This document shows positions 37,564 through 48,800 of a stretch of DNA of 64,000 nt, piece by piece. How positions within the stretch are numbered: position 1 is the stretch's first letter; the number at the start of each line of letters is the position of its first letter. Made by a program: the position numbers and the translations under genes. The notes under the pieces are model-generated. The model did not search any database. It was not told where the DNA came from and saw only the letters and a program-made list of their open reading frames with translations. Origin of the DNA: Centropus unirufus (taxonomy: Eukaryota; Chordata; Aves; Cuculiformes; Centropidae); assembly GCA_013397695.1 (NCBI GenBank), contig VYZI01000322.1:545244-609243 (forward strand), in the 5' to 3' direction.

Positions 37564-39290
37564 GTATTGTCCTTTGTTCAATTAAGAGAGACTGTCAGAT
37601 CCTATCTGGTCAGGTACACCTCTGCTCAAAGGAAGACACACAGCTGGTATTACTCAGAGGCTGTGCGGTCCTTGTGTGTGGTTACAGCAAAAAACATCAC
37701 AGACGTTCCTAAGACTTCCCAGAATCATTCCTATGATTGCATGGGATATACAGATAGAGCTGGTCGATTACTATACTGTAAAACTGAGGGGCAGTTGGCC
37801 TGGATGATTTCTTTTGGCTATTCTACTGAATCAGTAAAGTTGATTCATTCAGAGTGATTCCTTTTGTTGCCATTTTAATGTTGCATTTGCATGATGAATA
37901 ATTCAGAATTTTCCTTTGCAATTTTGGGTTAGAATTTTATGGGGCCAGAGAATTAAGTTGGACACAAGGTAAATCACACTCTTGGGTCACTTTGTAATGC
38001 AAATCTATGCCAATAAACTTTTGTAGGCAGCCAGGTACATATTCATACCAGCTGAAGCACAAATTCTGATTAGATTTTAGTTTTTACTCCTGCTAAAAGC
38101 AGTTTTGGAGAAAGTACCACAATGTTTGTAGCACTGTAGACCTGATGTCTGTGGATTTCAAGGAAGATCATAGAATCATAAAATCACTAGGTTGGAAAAG
38201 ACCTTTGATATCATCAAGTCCAACTGTACAATGATCAAAGATGGTCACACTGCTATCCTACTGGCCTCTGTAAGGAAGCAATGTCAAACCTGCTTTAAGG
38301 AAGGTGATCTCATCCTCTGTGCAGTATGTTCGTTTCCTGTCAAAGCATTAGCAAGAGTTGAAAAATAAAGAGTAACTCAATGATTACGCTTGTTTGCCTC
38401 TTTGAAATATCTTACAAAACCTCTTATCCAACCCTGGCAGTTGTCTTCATGTTGAAGATATCGGATCAAATTGGACTAAAAAATTTCATTTATCAGATGC
38501 CAACTCTGGTCCTCTGTCCATAGGAACACAATTCCTTGTAGGACTGGAATATTACATTATTCAAAGTACATCTGGTGGCTCCAGTGCCTTATTTGATATC
38601 AAAGTATAAAATTTTTGATGCATTTCACGACTCTATTGCAGACTAAGTGACTCATAGTAAAAAATCAGTTGGTGAGAAATAGCGGACTAATAGAATGCAG
38701 ACTAAAGAGTGTTTAAAAAATAACCTGGGTCACTGTCTCTACATGCTACTTTTATTGCCAAATAGTTAATTTACTGAGTGTATCATCAGGTGAATTTTGA
38801 TGTTCCCAGCCACCTCATAAAAATGGGATATCGCATCTCATGAACTTCTAGTGTCTTCAGTAGATGAATCCTGAAGACTTGTGACTTCCAATATCATTCG
38901 CATTGTGGAAGTCACTGTTGCTGGTGATACTGCATGAGTAGTTCTGTGTTGCCGGTTTATGTTGCCGCACTATTCTCTATTCCTTGCATTAACACGTGTC
39001 AGGAGTGGGTTTGTACCAAGTATTTTGGACCAATAATGGCTTCTTCCCTGTCTCTTTCCAAGCATTCAATGATGTGCCTTAGTGCAGAGTTTTTTTCATA
39101 TCTAGACTGTAAGACTTGATGTGCAGGCTGCTCTGAACATCTTTCTAAATCACATGGGTCCCATGCTTCTTGTTACCTGTGGCTCCATGCTTCTAAATGA
39201 AGAACTTTTCCTACTGTCCTTATGGTCTGTTTCTGAGTTCTTACCCATGTCCACCTCTCTATTCATGGGTATATGCACCTCTTTTGTTAG
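37564..39290 (+). other. Intron, 1727 bases
   Basis: The first 294 bases remain open in the exon frame (stop TGA 37855-37857). A short antisense CR1 lies at 38166-38330. Nothing else recognised. Confidence 0.75.
38166..38330 (-). mobile_element. Short CR1 LINE 3' end, antisense
   Basis: Starts with atcatagaatcataaaatca and continues aggttggaaaagacctttga and catcaagtccaactgt, the inverted CR1 3' end of a different subfamily from the 33492 copy. The 5' side is lost after about 165 bases. Confidence 0.85.
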
Positions 39291-39437
39291 TGTTCGAGAA
39301 CATGTGGTGGTGGCCAGCAAAAGCGGCATATCTACTGCCCAGAAGAGGGCTACTGTGACTGGACCAAAAAACCTAATGCCATTGCATCATGTAACAGGCA
39401 ACCTTGCACCCAGTGGATTGACCAGCCATGGGGCCCG
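39291..39437 (+). CDS. ADAMTS12: ADAMTS12 exon: TSR7 body and start of TSR8
   Basis: The 147-base exon (49 codons, phase 0 to phase 0) follows cttttgttag and ends ccg|gtagga. It reads CSRTCGGGQQKRHIYC to CNRQPC, completing TSR7 with six cysteines, then TQWIDQPWGP, the start of TSR8. CSRTCG fits the O-fucosylation consensus; CDWTKKP matches the mammalian TSR7. This frame is different from the longer open frames that cover the same bases, so an annotator relying on longest open frames would miss it. The final strand ends in WGP rather than the usual W-S/N-E/K seen before the other introns. Confidence 0.93.
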
Positions 39438-40931
39438 GTAGGATTCACTCCTTTTTTGTTCTATTTGTTGTTATGAGTTGACCATATTTAGGCTTATTAT
39501 CCATGTGTCAATGAACCTCAGTGCCCAATGGTTTCTTGTGCCCAACTGAAGTTATGAAGACAGCTCTTATGAAAATGTTACTAAACCTTTGAGAGCCAGC
39601 CTATCCCATTTCCTTCAAGTGACAGACATTTGCAGCTGCATTAGATGTTGGTGGATGGAGGTTGGGGGTTCTCTCCCTTTCCTAATAAAAAAAGGAGGTA
39701 CTATTGATATTATTTCATTACTCATTTGAAATTTTCTCATTTGAAATAGGAAGAGGCTACTTGGTAGTAAATTGAGCCATGCACAGTTAGATATAGAAAA
39801 AGGTAACATTTCTAGGAGCTAACAGAGCAGAGACTGGGGAACTTTCCCGTATATGCAATACACGTTTAGTTGTAGAGAAACTGGTGTATCAAATTAACCT
39901 TTCCCTCTAGCTTCCTTAATAAACGTATTCATACATTGCGAATAGTCCTTACAGCAGAAGAGAATGTTGAAAGAACACCAAAAACCACGAGCCACAAGTA
40001 AGAAAATAATGGAGAGTCATTTAACACAGAGAACTTAATGAGTTAGTTTTGGCATAAAGCCATATGAGTATCATGTAATGTAGAGTCAGAGTAAGTCTGA
40101 CACTTAAATATAGAAGTGAAAATGCTGGGACATGCATAAAATAAGCAACTTAATATTAAAATGCAAAGCAGCTATTTTACCATTTTATTAATCTTGTATA
40201 TTTAACTTTATTAAAAAAACTACTTTAAACATGAAGCTAAAATTGCACAGGAGTACCTAAGATCTTTTAATGTACTTCACACCAGACATATTATGTCTTA
40301 TGCACAGGGAGATACATTAGCAGGAGGATAACTTGCAGAAAATTAAAAAGGTACCAGTCCTGCTCTTGCACTTCATTAGCTGTATATGTTCTTCTCTTGA
40401 AATATTTATCTTGCTGGTCATTATTTATCTGAAGAGATAAAGGATTTAGAATTAACTGGAATTCTCAGATGCTCTGGGATGTCTGAAGAATTAAGTACAT
40501 TTATAGAATAGTACAAAAACATGCTTTGAAAATTATGTTTTTTTTCATGGCCATCTGTCTGCAGCTGGAGCAAGCAGCTGGCCATTGCTTTGTAGTCATA
40601 AAGAAAGGGTAACCACAGTGTAAGCACCACAAAAGAAAAAGCATCTTGCTGAACATTTTTTAAATCTTCATCTCAGTCATTTCGAGACTTTCTTACCTTA
40701 ATTACACTTTCCAAGATTCTGTATTTGTACTGTTTACACATCCACCATATCCTGCCTCAATGCACCAAGGAGGTGTCTGGATGGGGAATGCAGTATACAA
40801 AATTATTTTAGAATCAGATATTCTGGATCATATAGCATTTTTAGCTTTCTGTCACTTTATAGCTCAAATATTAGGATGTGGCATAATTCCCATTAAAAAA
40901 AACTTTATGTGTTTAAACTACTCTCTTTCAG
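39438..40931 (+). other. Intron, 1494 bases
   Basis: AT-rich, no exon or repeat recognised. Confidence 0.7.
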
Positions 40932-41085
40932 TGCACTGTTTCTTGTGGAGGGGGCATTCAGCAAAGAACTGTGAAGTGCATGAATACAGAAACTAATGAA
41001 ACTGAAGGCGAAAATATGTGCGTGGATAAACCCAAACCTACAGAATATCAGAAATGCAATGTGCGAGACTGCAGGAAAAGTACAG
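40932..41085 (+). CDS. ADAMTS12: ADAMTS12 exon: TSR8 body
   Basis: The exon is 154 bases, phase 0 in and phase 1 out, after acceptor actctctttcag and before donor acag|gtatga. It encodes CTVSCGGGIQQRTVKC to CNVRDC plus RKSTG, completing the six-cysteine TSR8. CTVSCG fits the O-fucosylation consensus and NET is a sequon. This is the last TSR before the PLAC domain. The frame stays open for about 80 codons past the donor and includes a hydrophobic stretch, so a retained intron would give a different C-terminus without PLAC; no evidence here shows that this transcript exists. Confidence 0.95.
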
Positions 41086-42514
41086 GTATGATTATGCACC
41101 TGCATCAGACAGGTTTCAGAAAGCTCTTGGTTTTTGCTGAGATTCTGCAAAAACTGGGAGCTGATGCTGTTTACCAGGTTGTTGTGAATACTCCAGGTTC
41201 AGTAATTATATGTCAGCTTAGCCTGCTACTGCTCAGCTGTCCCTTTGACATAATCACATTGTCCTGTTCTCCAGTTCTACTGACCCTGTGTTGCCATGAT
41301 GAGGAATGCAGTTTTCTGCGTATGCATCCCTAATTTACAATGCCACAACTAAATTAATAGGTCTGCAGTACACAGTCTGTACTACCAACGCAGTAATAGT
41401 TATTTCTGTGAATAAAAGTTCAGGTGGCCACTAAAACACAGGAAATTCCCAACTGGATAGACTGGTGTTCCATGTAACCCACTGTTGTTTCTCCAGCAAT
41501 GCCATTAGAAGTTGCTACTTAGGGACAATACAAGAGTTTAGTTCTTTCCTGTATTTAATTTCCTTGGTAATCACGTAGCATTCCAAAGTGACACATTATG
41601 ATTAATAAAGGCACCCCTTTTAGTTTAAATTAATGAAACTTTTTCCATGAACATACTGCATCCCTTTTTGACTCCTCAGAGCTGTCTGCTTCCACCCTCC
41701 TCTGTGGCAGCAAGTTCCAGAAGTTCACAGCCTGCTGTGAAAAGAAACGCCTTTATGTGTTTTAAACAATCTTTATACTAGTTTCAGTTTTCCTAGTTCT
41801 AGCATTAAGGGATTTGCTGAACAACAGCCTTGCATTTGGCTAATCCAGTGCGTTCCTGCTTTTGCAAAACTTGACTCCCCCCAGCCACCGCTTCTCGTAG
41901 CTAAGGACCCTAATTTTGTAATACCTAAGCCTGACACATCTTGATTTATTAAAGCTACCACAGACCTATCAGCACTACAATACCGTAGGTACCAGTCGCT
42001 GGGTTGGTGCTGCATAAATTGAACTGTAGTCAACCTTAACATATAGTCACACATGAGTCATCCATGTTCTTCTCCCTGCCCCACGTAGTTCCACAACATG
42101 CTGCTCACCCTTTGCACTTATCTTAAATCCACTATTACAGGAATGCAAAATTCCAGACTCACAAATCATTCCTGCAAGACTCCCCTCTGGCAGTTCTTAA
42201 AAGCAGAAACATTAAAGTGAAAAACATAGGTCAGCTATGTCTGTGGTAGGAGTAAAGCCTCACTGAGCAATAATAAAGGAGTGCTATATTTTCCACAAGA
42301 GAAGGTCATGTGAAGTTTAACAGGACCTGTTCACTTAAAAGTTCCTAGTTTTTCAGGGGGATCGATCTGACCCATAATACAAAGGAAGCGAAAGCCATCA
42401 TAACTAAGAACTTAAACAGGAACACCTATGTGGCATAAAGCAGATAAAAATGCAAGAAGCACAGATCATTTCTCAGCAAAATATAACTAATTCTTCTCAT
42501 CTCCTCCTCCATAG
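41086..42514 (+). other. Intron, 1429 bases
   Basis: The first 248 bases stay open in the exon frame. An old antisense CR1/L3-like fragment lies at about 41655-41815. Confidence 0.7.
41655..41815 (-). mobile_element. Old CR1/L3-like LINE fragment, antisense
   Basis: The run gcaagttccagaagttcaca, then a ctgctgtgaaaagaaacgcc block, tgtgttttaaac and ttcctagttctagcatt follows the remembered order of the ancient CR1/L3 3' region on the reverse strand. It is strongly diverged; limits approximate. Confidence 0.6.
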
Positions 42515-42750
42515 GGCTACCCTGCAGCAAAGACCAATTGTCTGTTCACTTCTGCCAGAGGCTGAAAGGCATTGGCAAGTGCTTGCTGCCATCAATACAG
42601 ACTCAGTGCTGCTTCACGTGTACTCAGCGCCGAATTCGTTACAAAACAAGATATTGGGATCAGCAAGGCCTCAAGCAACAAAATTACACTAAATCAAGAA
42701 GAAAATCACCTCAAAACCAAGAAAACAACAACCAAGCTGCCAGGCAGTAG
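42515..42750 (+). CDS. ADAMTS12: ADAMTS12 last coding exon: PLAC domain and stop
   Basis: The terminal coding exon starts after ctcctcctccatag in phase 1 and ends at TAG 42748-42750 (236 bases including stop). It carries the PLAC (protease and lacunin) domain, with the six cysteines in the expected order: LPCSKD, HFCQR, GKCLL and QCCFTC. After it comes a basic, Gln/Asn-rich tail (QRRIRYKTR, KSRRKSPQN, NNNQAARQ). Mammalian ADAMTS12 also ends in a basic tail, but this one is about 25 residues longer by my recollection of the human end. The basic tail may bind matrix or glycosaminoglycans (inference). Longer overlapping frames here are shadows. Confidence 0.95.
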
Positions 42751-43310
42751 CTGTTTTTTATCTAGTTGTTTGAATAGGGTTTCTGTTTACAGGTTTTACG
42801 TTCCTTCCTTATGTTTGTTTTTTTTCTGAATCATCCAACATAAATGGAAATCAGTCATCAAAACTTGGAAAACACATCCCTTAGGGTTATCAGTCCTAAT
42901 TTAGTGCTTCAATTTTTGTCTCTGTAATAGCCCCAAATTTGTAACATAATTTGCAGTGTACCAGCAGCTAGTACTTCTTAGGCATGCATAGAGGCTAGAG
43001 ATAATCTTTTAAGAATTTTTCGATTATTTTTTTTAAATGAATGTTTTATTTGCTGTTTCTTCCATCTCTTTTCCAAGACCCACTTGAAACAGCACCACTT
43101 ACTGAAGAGTGGTGAGTGAAGGTGGCTGACAGGGGAGTGAACACAGACCTGTGCTGTGGGCCAGTCCCCTCTATGCTTACTCACTTTTCTGTTTTTAGGA
43201 ATCCAGGTGAAGTGGCAATGTTTCTCTAGATTATTTCCTAACTTCATAAATTTAAATATGTAATAACTGATAGTGGTATTTAGGCCAAATTGAAACACTG
43301 AGATTTTTTA

Positions 43311-43316
43311 AATAAA
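43311..43316 (+). promoter_or_regulatory. Candidate proximal poly(A) signal AATAAA
   Basis: First AATAAA after the ADAMTS12 stop with a modest T/G-rich region downstream (aatgttagtttag). It sits inside an A-rich run, which weakens the call. Confidence 0.35.
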
Positions 43317-45523
43317 AAAAAATGTTAGTTTAGTACTCAACTGAACCTCTAAAAGATATGTCAGCAATAGCCTGTCCTGGCCAGTTTTGTTCTGCTGCAA
43401 ATGACTTACTCCAGCCTGAAAACCCCTACCAGCATGGGGTGAGTTTCAACATACATTTTAAGCAACATTTTTTGGTACCATGAAAACAAAGCGTTTTACA
43501 TCTACCACCATAATATAATAGAGAGGCTGTAATTCACATCAATGCTCAGTGACAGAGCTTTCATTTAATCCAGTATTTCCTAGCAGAGTGTAAGCCACAT
43601 CCTCAAGAATACTCTGTCATCTCACTTAAAGAAAAATCTTCCACCCAGTGTGAATCCTTGATCTTAGTGATGATCAGGGTATTTGGGACAGAAGCCTGAA
43701 ATCCAGAGGATCTGTGCAGCACTGGGTCTCAGGCATTAGGAAAGCACTAGCCAAATAGCGTGTCTGTTTTGCTGTTAAAGAAAATGACAGAACAAACTTT
43801 GGGGAGAACAAACTGGTCTCTTTGAACAAGTGCTGGGCATTTTAAAAAATGCTGGACAGAGACTGATTTTTAGATTCCTTTGAAATTCAGTAGATTTTAG
43901 ACAGCCTGGTTCTTCATGCTCTTTGGAAAATCTCAGATTTACTTCCTAACTACCTGATAATTTGAGATTGTAATACAGGCAAATGCCACATTTCATACAA
44001 TGTAGAAAGGCACATGTAGCCATGAATGCAGGTATCACTGTAGTTACAAATCTATGACTTGCAATAGCCCTATTTCTAGACAAATCTTTATGAGATTTAA
44101 CAGAGCTATTTTGACCTGGCTATAATACATTAACCTAGTGAAGGCCACAGGTCTAACTGTCTTTTTCATAGGATTTTAACCTTTGGCTAAGGGCTTACTT
44201 CTTCACTTTAAGTCTCTGGGAGTTCAGGATTTGCAGCATGGTAAGGTTAGACTTATTAACCTCTGTGGTAGCAGTATAGACCCAGTTGCAGGTGCTGATA
44301 AAACTTAAATCCACTGTTGAAAAAATGGTGCTAAAATAACATATGTGGGGATTAATTTACAATGGTGCATGTACATCTGTGTGTGTGCATAGCATACATA
44401 CCTATACTTTTAAAATAACATGTGTCTTTGGTGTTGCTGGCCAATACCAGACAAAATGCTTTTTAAGTTACACAGTGTGCTTATGTCCTTCTGAGGTCCT
44501 GAGTGGCTACTGATCCTCTGAGCATTAGAAATCTGGGCAGTTCTTTTTCCACTGGACACAGTAGTATTGAAATATGTGAAGGACTGTAGGTGTCCCATCT
44601 GATCAAGGGGATATTTTGGGGAGGGCTTGGCTGTCCTCAGGGTGCATTGTGTAGAGCAGAGCCTGTATTGCTGCATGCAAGGGAGTTCTCTGATGGCCAA
44701 ACAGCCTAGACTAGTAGACAATGCGGATGTTCCTGATATTCCCTGCATCTGCTAGGATTTTGACAGGAGAAATTTAGATTCACTTCAGAGTCAAACTCCT
44801 CTGTGCTCAGAGGTGCCTGCAATGTTTTATCCACAGAAGTGAGCAGAAACGGGCCATCAGGTATGTTGTCTAATGGCAGAGGAGCTGACTGAGTGGATAT
44901 AGTGCAGGTAGGAGGAAAAGTACTTGGGCGGGTTGTCCCTTCCAGTGCTCTTTATGGCTAATGTTCAGTAATACCATTTCTGGCTTCATTGTTCTATTCA
45001 GGGAGCTTTTATTTCATTTGAAATAGAGAAAAGTGAATAAATTATGTTATGGACATTAATCAAAATAATCTTTCTTCCCAGGAAAGTGCTGTCAACACTG
45101 TTGGTCAGCTTAAAACTTTAAGGAAAAGACTGTGACAGCAGCATGAACCACTTTAATAGAGCAGTGCCACTGCTATATTTTACATAGGATCTTACATAGC
45201 ACTCATCAGCCTAATATCTCATCTATGCTAATAGTGTATGCAGTTATCCCTTCCATCCATTTAGCAAGATTTGTTTCTTATGACAGAGCTCTTTTTAACT
45301 AAAGGAGGATTTATGATCCTAACCCAGAGAGTCACTATTCTCAAAACTGAAGAGAGTATTAAGTGCAGAGGCATAATATCATAATATGATTGTATTAGCC
45401 TGAGGCAAATTAGCTTCCAGGTTGCTCAGGAAAAAAAAAAAGTGTATTTGGCATGTTCACTGCTTGTTCTGACATTTCAAGATTTAAAAAGCAAACTATG
45501 GTGACATATTTGTTTCAAGCTTC

Positions 45524-45529
45524 AATAAA
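45524..45529 (+). promoter_or_regulatory. Candidate distal poly(A) signal AATAAA
   Basis: AATAAA followed within about 20 bases by a strong GT/T-rich element (tgtctgatgtctctgg, then tattttatg), the classic arrangement of a vertebrate cleavage site. Cleavage would fall near 45545-45560, giving a 3' UTR of about 2.8 kb. Confidence 0.5.
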
Positions 45530-45816
45530 TGGCATTGCTTATGTCTGATGTCTCTGGTATTTTATGTTTCCAGTGCAAGAGGATACATTAGATAGAATAT
45601 TGAAGAAAAAAAAAAACCTTAGAAAGCATCCTTTCTATTCCAGGGGAATCCTGAAGAGCGGTAAAGCAAAGTATAAGTAATAAGCTTTGTTATTTCATAT
45701 GAACTTGATGACATCTCACCATTTCTAGTCCAGGCAGATGTGTCTTAGCTCCTTAGCAGTAGATGTATGTGTGCCTACTGTGTGTGCTGTGGAATGTATT
45801 TCTGGAACAGTTGTAT

Positions 45817-45855
45817 TCAATGTGATCATATGTATATCAATGTGATCATGTATAC
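45817..45855. repeat. 20-base tandem duplication
   Basis: The unit tcaatgtgatcatatgtata at 45817-45836 is repeated from 45837 with small differences. Local slippage is the simplest cause. Confidence 0.75.
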
Positions 45856-48800
45856 TCCCTCACCCTTCTGGAATCTTTTAAATACCCACATTTTTTAAGT
45901 ACTGCTGATGCTGAAGCCTAGAAAGTTAATCACACTAATCCTGTCATGCAGCCCAGGACAACTGGCATCCCCGTTAGACACATATACTTGGGTAGAGAGC
46001 ACCATCAGTTTGCACACAGTTACCAAACTCCACCCATCCACATGGGCTCAGCCTCCTGTCACTCTATGGAAGTTGCAGGAAGTTGATCCCTCTTGCTTCA
46101 GAAACTGTGAATCTCCAGCTCACAAGGGCAGCATCCAGCACAGGTGCTCTAAGTGTGAGGAATTAATTGAATTGAGACATGAGTTTAAGATATCTGCACT
46201 TTCCAAATTCTCCTGACACGTTCACAGGGTGACCTGCTGCACTGCACACTATCTAACAAACAATTTCTGCTGTCTGCTGCACTGTCATGTGGCTTGCTGA
46301 ACTGGTCAGGCATGCAGCACCTATTCAAGGAACTGCCTTGTGATTGCCTCCATTATTTTAGTAGAGATAAGATCCATAGAGCATGGGCAGATTTGAGCAA
46401 TCAGTTTTCCATTTTCCTCCATGACTTCTATAGAGAAGCAGTTGTAAGTCCGTGGCTGTATCGGTTTTCTGGCAATATGTAAGGACTGCCAGATACTATC
46501 CATGCAGTAGCAGAATTAAGCGTATGTAGTGTAGATGTAGGCATCCCGGGATACCTACAGGGAAGAGTTACTCACTACATTTCGTAAGTAATCACTGACT
46601 ACTAATTTTTACATATGCAACTTCCATCTGTCCATTCTGTAAGTGGTTTTAGGGCACTTTGAGACCCAGGGCACTGTTCAGGAAGACCTTAAATGTGGCA
46701 CTTAGTGAAAACAAGGTCTGTGTCATGTGTGCCTCAAAAATTGTCAGGTACCATCTTGCAACTCACTGGTAGGAGGATGTTGGGTGTCTGCCTTCTCTAA
46801 GCCTTTCTGAGGGTGCTGGCTGCAAGGGTGAGTGTCGTTTGTGGCACCCAGTGACAGCACTGTTAGGGTTAACTGCAAACCAGCTCTGGGTACATGAAGG
46901 CTAGATGGATGTCCACACCATAGATGTGTAATAACCTATTTCTCCAGCTGTGTTTCTCATAGGGTCTGACCTCATGCTCTGCAATCCTAGAGGGACAGGC
47001 CATGAGGCATGTATAGGTGTGAGTCTCATTAGTACCCAAATGTGAAAGTAGATGATTTGTGATATCGAGGCACAATCAGAACTAGAGCTTTTCACCAGGA
47101 GATCCTAGGTTTGCAGGCTTCTCTGCCCACAGGAGCACACTTGTATGGTGCTGGAATGAGGTGAGAGAGAAGCAGGGGTTTGAGAAGTGGCATTTCTGTT
47201 GGAGGCATTTAATGCAGCAGCACTGGTAGATTAATTTTCTGCATACAGAAACACAATACACTGGTGGCTTAAGGGAGAAACTTCAGCCCTGTTGAAGTGA
47301 GTGTCTTATAAGTCCTTGTTTTCACATGGGTTATCACATTCTCCTAGAGAGCAGGACCTGGTGTCAGACATCTGTGTCTTCGTTGGGTTTTTCCGACTGT
47401 GTGCACAGGTTCTCATTCTGCTGTAGAATGATGATTAGTAAGGAGCAGTTCATTACTGCTGCCTAGCACTGCAGCCTTTCCCAGCCCTTAGACCTGCAGG
47501 TGGAGCACGTGGGAAGCTCATGTAAAGGTCTCACTTATTTCTGTGACTGATTGGTACCAACCTCGTCCTTTCTCTTAATAAACAAGTGCAGGTATTGCCA
47601 ACACATCCAGATGAACAAAACCTGGGATATGTTACTCAAGGAGAACAAGTCTTTCCTGCAGATATGGTGGTGGTGGCAGCAGTAAGAGCCAGGAGGGTAC
47701 GCAATAACTACAGTGCCTTCGAAGTGGCCAACCATCTTCTGTAAACTGAGGGTTCTCTTGGGTTTGAGTAAATACTGTCTAGTAGCAAAAAAGAGAACAT
47801 GTCCTACATGTAGAAGCTGGGGAAGCTGGAAGCAAGGGAAGCCAGCATGTGGAGCCAGGCCAATTGCTTGCAAGCAAGAAGGGAACATTACCACCAGGAA
47901 CACTGGCATGGCTGGAATGAAGGAAAGTTCCAGTGTAAGGAAGGCTGATTAATGAACTAGCAGAGAGGGAATTCTTTTATTACAAACCCATGAGGACTCT
48001 CTTTGCACAGGAGTGCAGTGAATTTTGAAGCTGCCCACATGCTTATTTACATGGATGGCAGGCATAGAAGGACTATGTTTTCTGTCTATTCTCCTGCATC
48101 TGTTTTCTGTTTCATACAATAGCTGAACTAATGAAGCTTGAGATTAAATTACCTCTTATCCACTGTGTTCACTTGGAAGTATATTATTTGGTTGTTTGGC
48201 TATGGAACTAAAAAAATATTGTCATGTTATAATATATGTGAGCATGAATCAGACTCACAACAAACAGTGCTCGCTTATAAAATTGCTGTCCTTTGCTGCA
48301 ACGCCTACAATCTGAAAGCTAATTGACAGCCTTGGGACACAGCCCTAGCCCTGGTAGTCAAAGCAAGTCACTGGAATAACTAAAGCAGTGAAAGACCAGT
48401 GAGATTCTGCCCCCAGTTATAAGCAGCCTGTGCCAGACCTTGCACCCAGCAGCCTGGAACCTCAATGAAAAGGGACTGACTTTACTCTTCCTGCCCATCT
48501 GACGAAACATTGAACCCAGCTTGTCTTGGCTTCACAGCCATGCAAAATTAAAGTTATTGAATCTGTGCTGAGGGGAAGCTATGAGTGTCCTCAGGCTCCC
48601 ACACATGCGGAGGTTTGTGTAGAGCAGGCATCCCATTGTTAGCAAGTGCTCCCTGAATGTGAACTGGAAGTTGACAGTTCCCTATTGCTCCTTGGTCTCA
48701 TCAGTTCTAATCAGGCCTGTCTCCCAGTTGTGTGTTTTAAGCAAGGAGGCAGAGGGGATGCTGTGGCAGCATACCCTGCTAGACTTAATGGAAGCAGAAA

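Larger units (their letters stand above)
8706..42750 (+). other. ADAMTS12: ADAMTS12 gene, 3' part (11 exons, partial at 5' end)
   Basis: Eleven exons on the + strand, all with AG acceptors and GT donors, join without a frame break into 2859 bases (952 residues plus TAG). Domain order is end of Cys-rich, spacer, TSR2, TSR3, TSR4, mucin-like segment, TSR5 to TSR8, PLAC. Only ADAMTS7 and ADAMTS12 have this order; the spacer and TSR3 text agrees closely with ADAMTS12 as I remember it. The product is a secreted metalloprotease of the extracellular matrix, and this part carries the ancillary domains that direct substrate and matrix binding. The zinc site and TSR1 lie upstream of the window. If the human 24-exon structure is conserved, these are exons 14 to 24 (inference). 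No frameshift or internal stop was seen, so the gene looks functional. Confidence 0.95.
42751..45560 (+). other. ADAMTS12: Probable 3' UTR of ADAMTS12
   Basis: AT-rich sequence after the stop codon with no convincing coding frame or recognised young repeat. Its end is inferred from the distal poly(A) signal at 45524; use of the proximal signal at 43311 would shorten it to about 0.6 kb. Human ADAMTS12 mRNA is remembered as having a 3' UTR of a few kb, which favours the longer form. RNA-seq or 3'-end reads would settle it. Confidence 0.55.

Noticed and set aside
37331..37585. An 84-codon frame overlapping the TSR6 exon.
   Set aside because: Shadow in another frame; the TSR6 frame has all six cysteines and correct splice phases.
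39121..39441. A 106-codon frame over the TSR7 exon.
   Set aside because: The true TSR7 frame (CSRTCGGG) is different and joins both neighbours in phase.
42450..42829. Frames of 70 to 85 codons over the last exon.
   Set aside because: Shadows; the PLAC frame ends at 42750 and has six cysteines in the family order.
47535..47952. Open frames on both strands (124 codons - and 79 codons +).
   Set aside because: No recognised motif or exon structure; could be an unrecognised repeat but nothing positive supports it.
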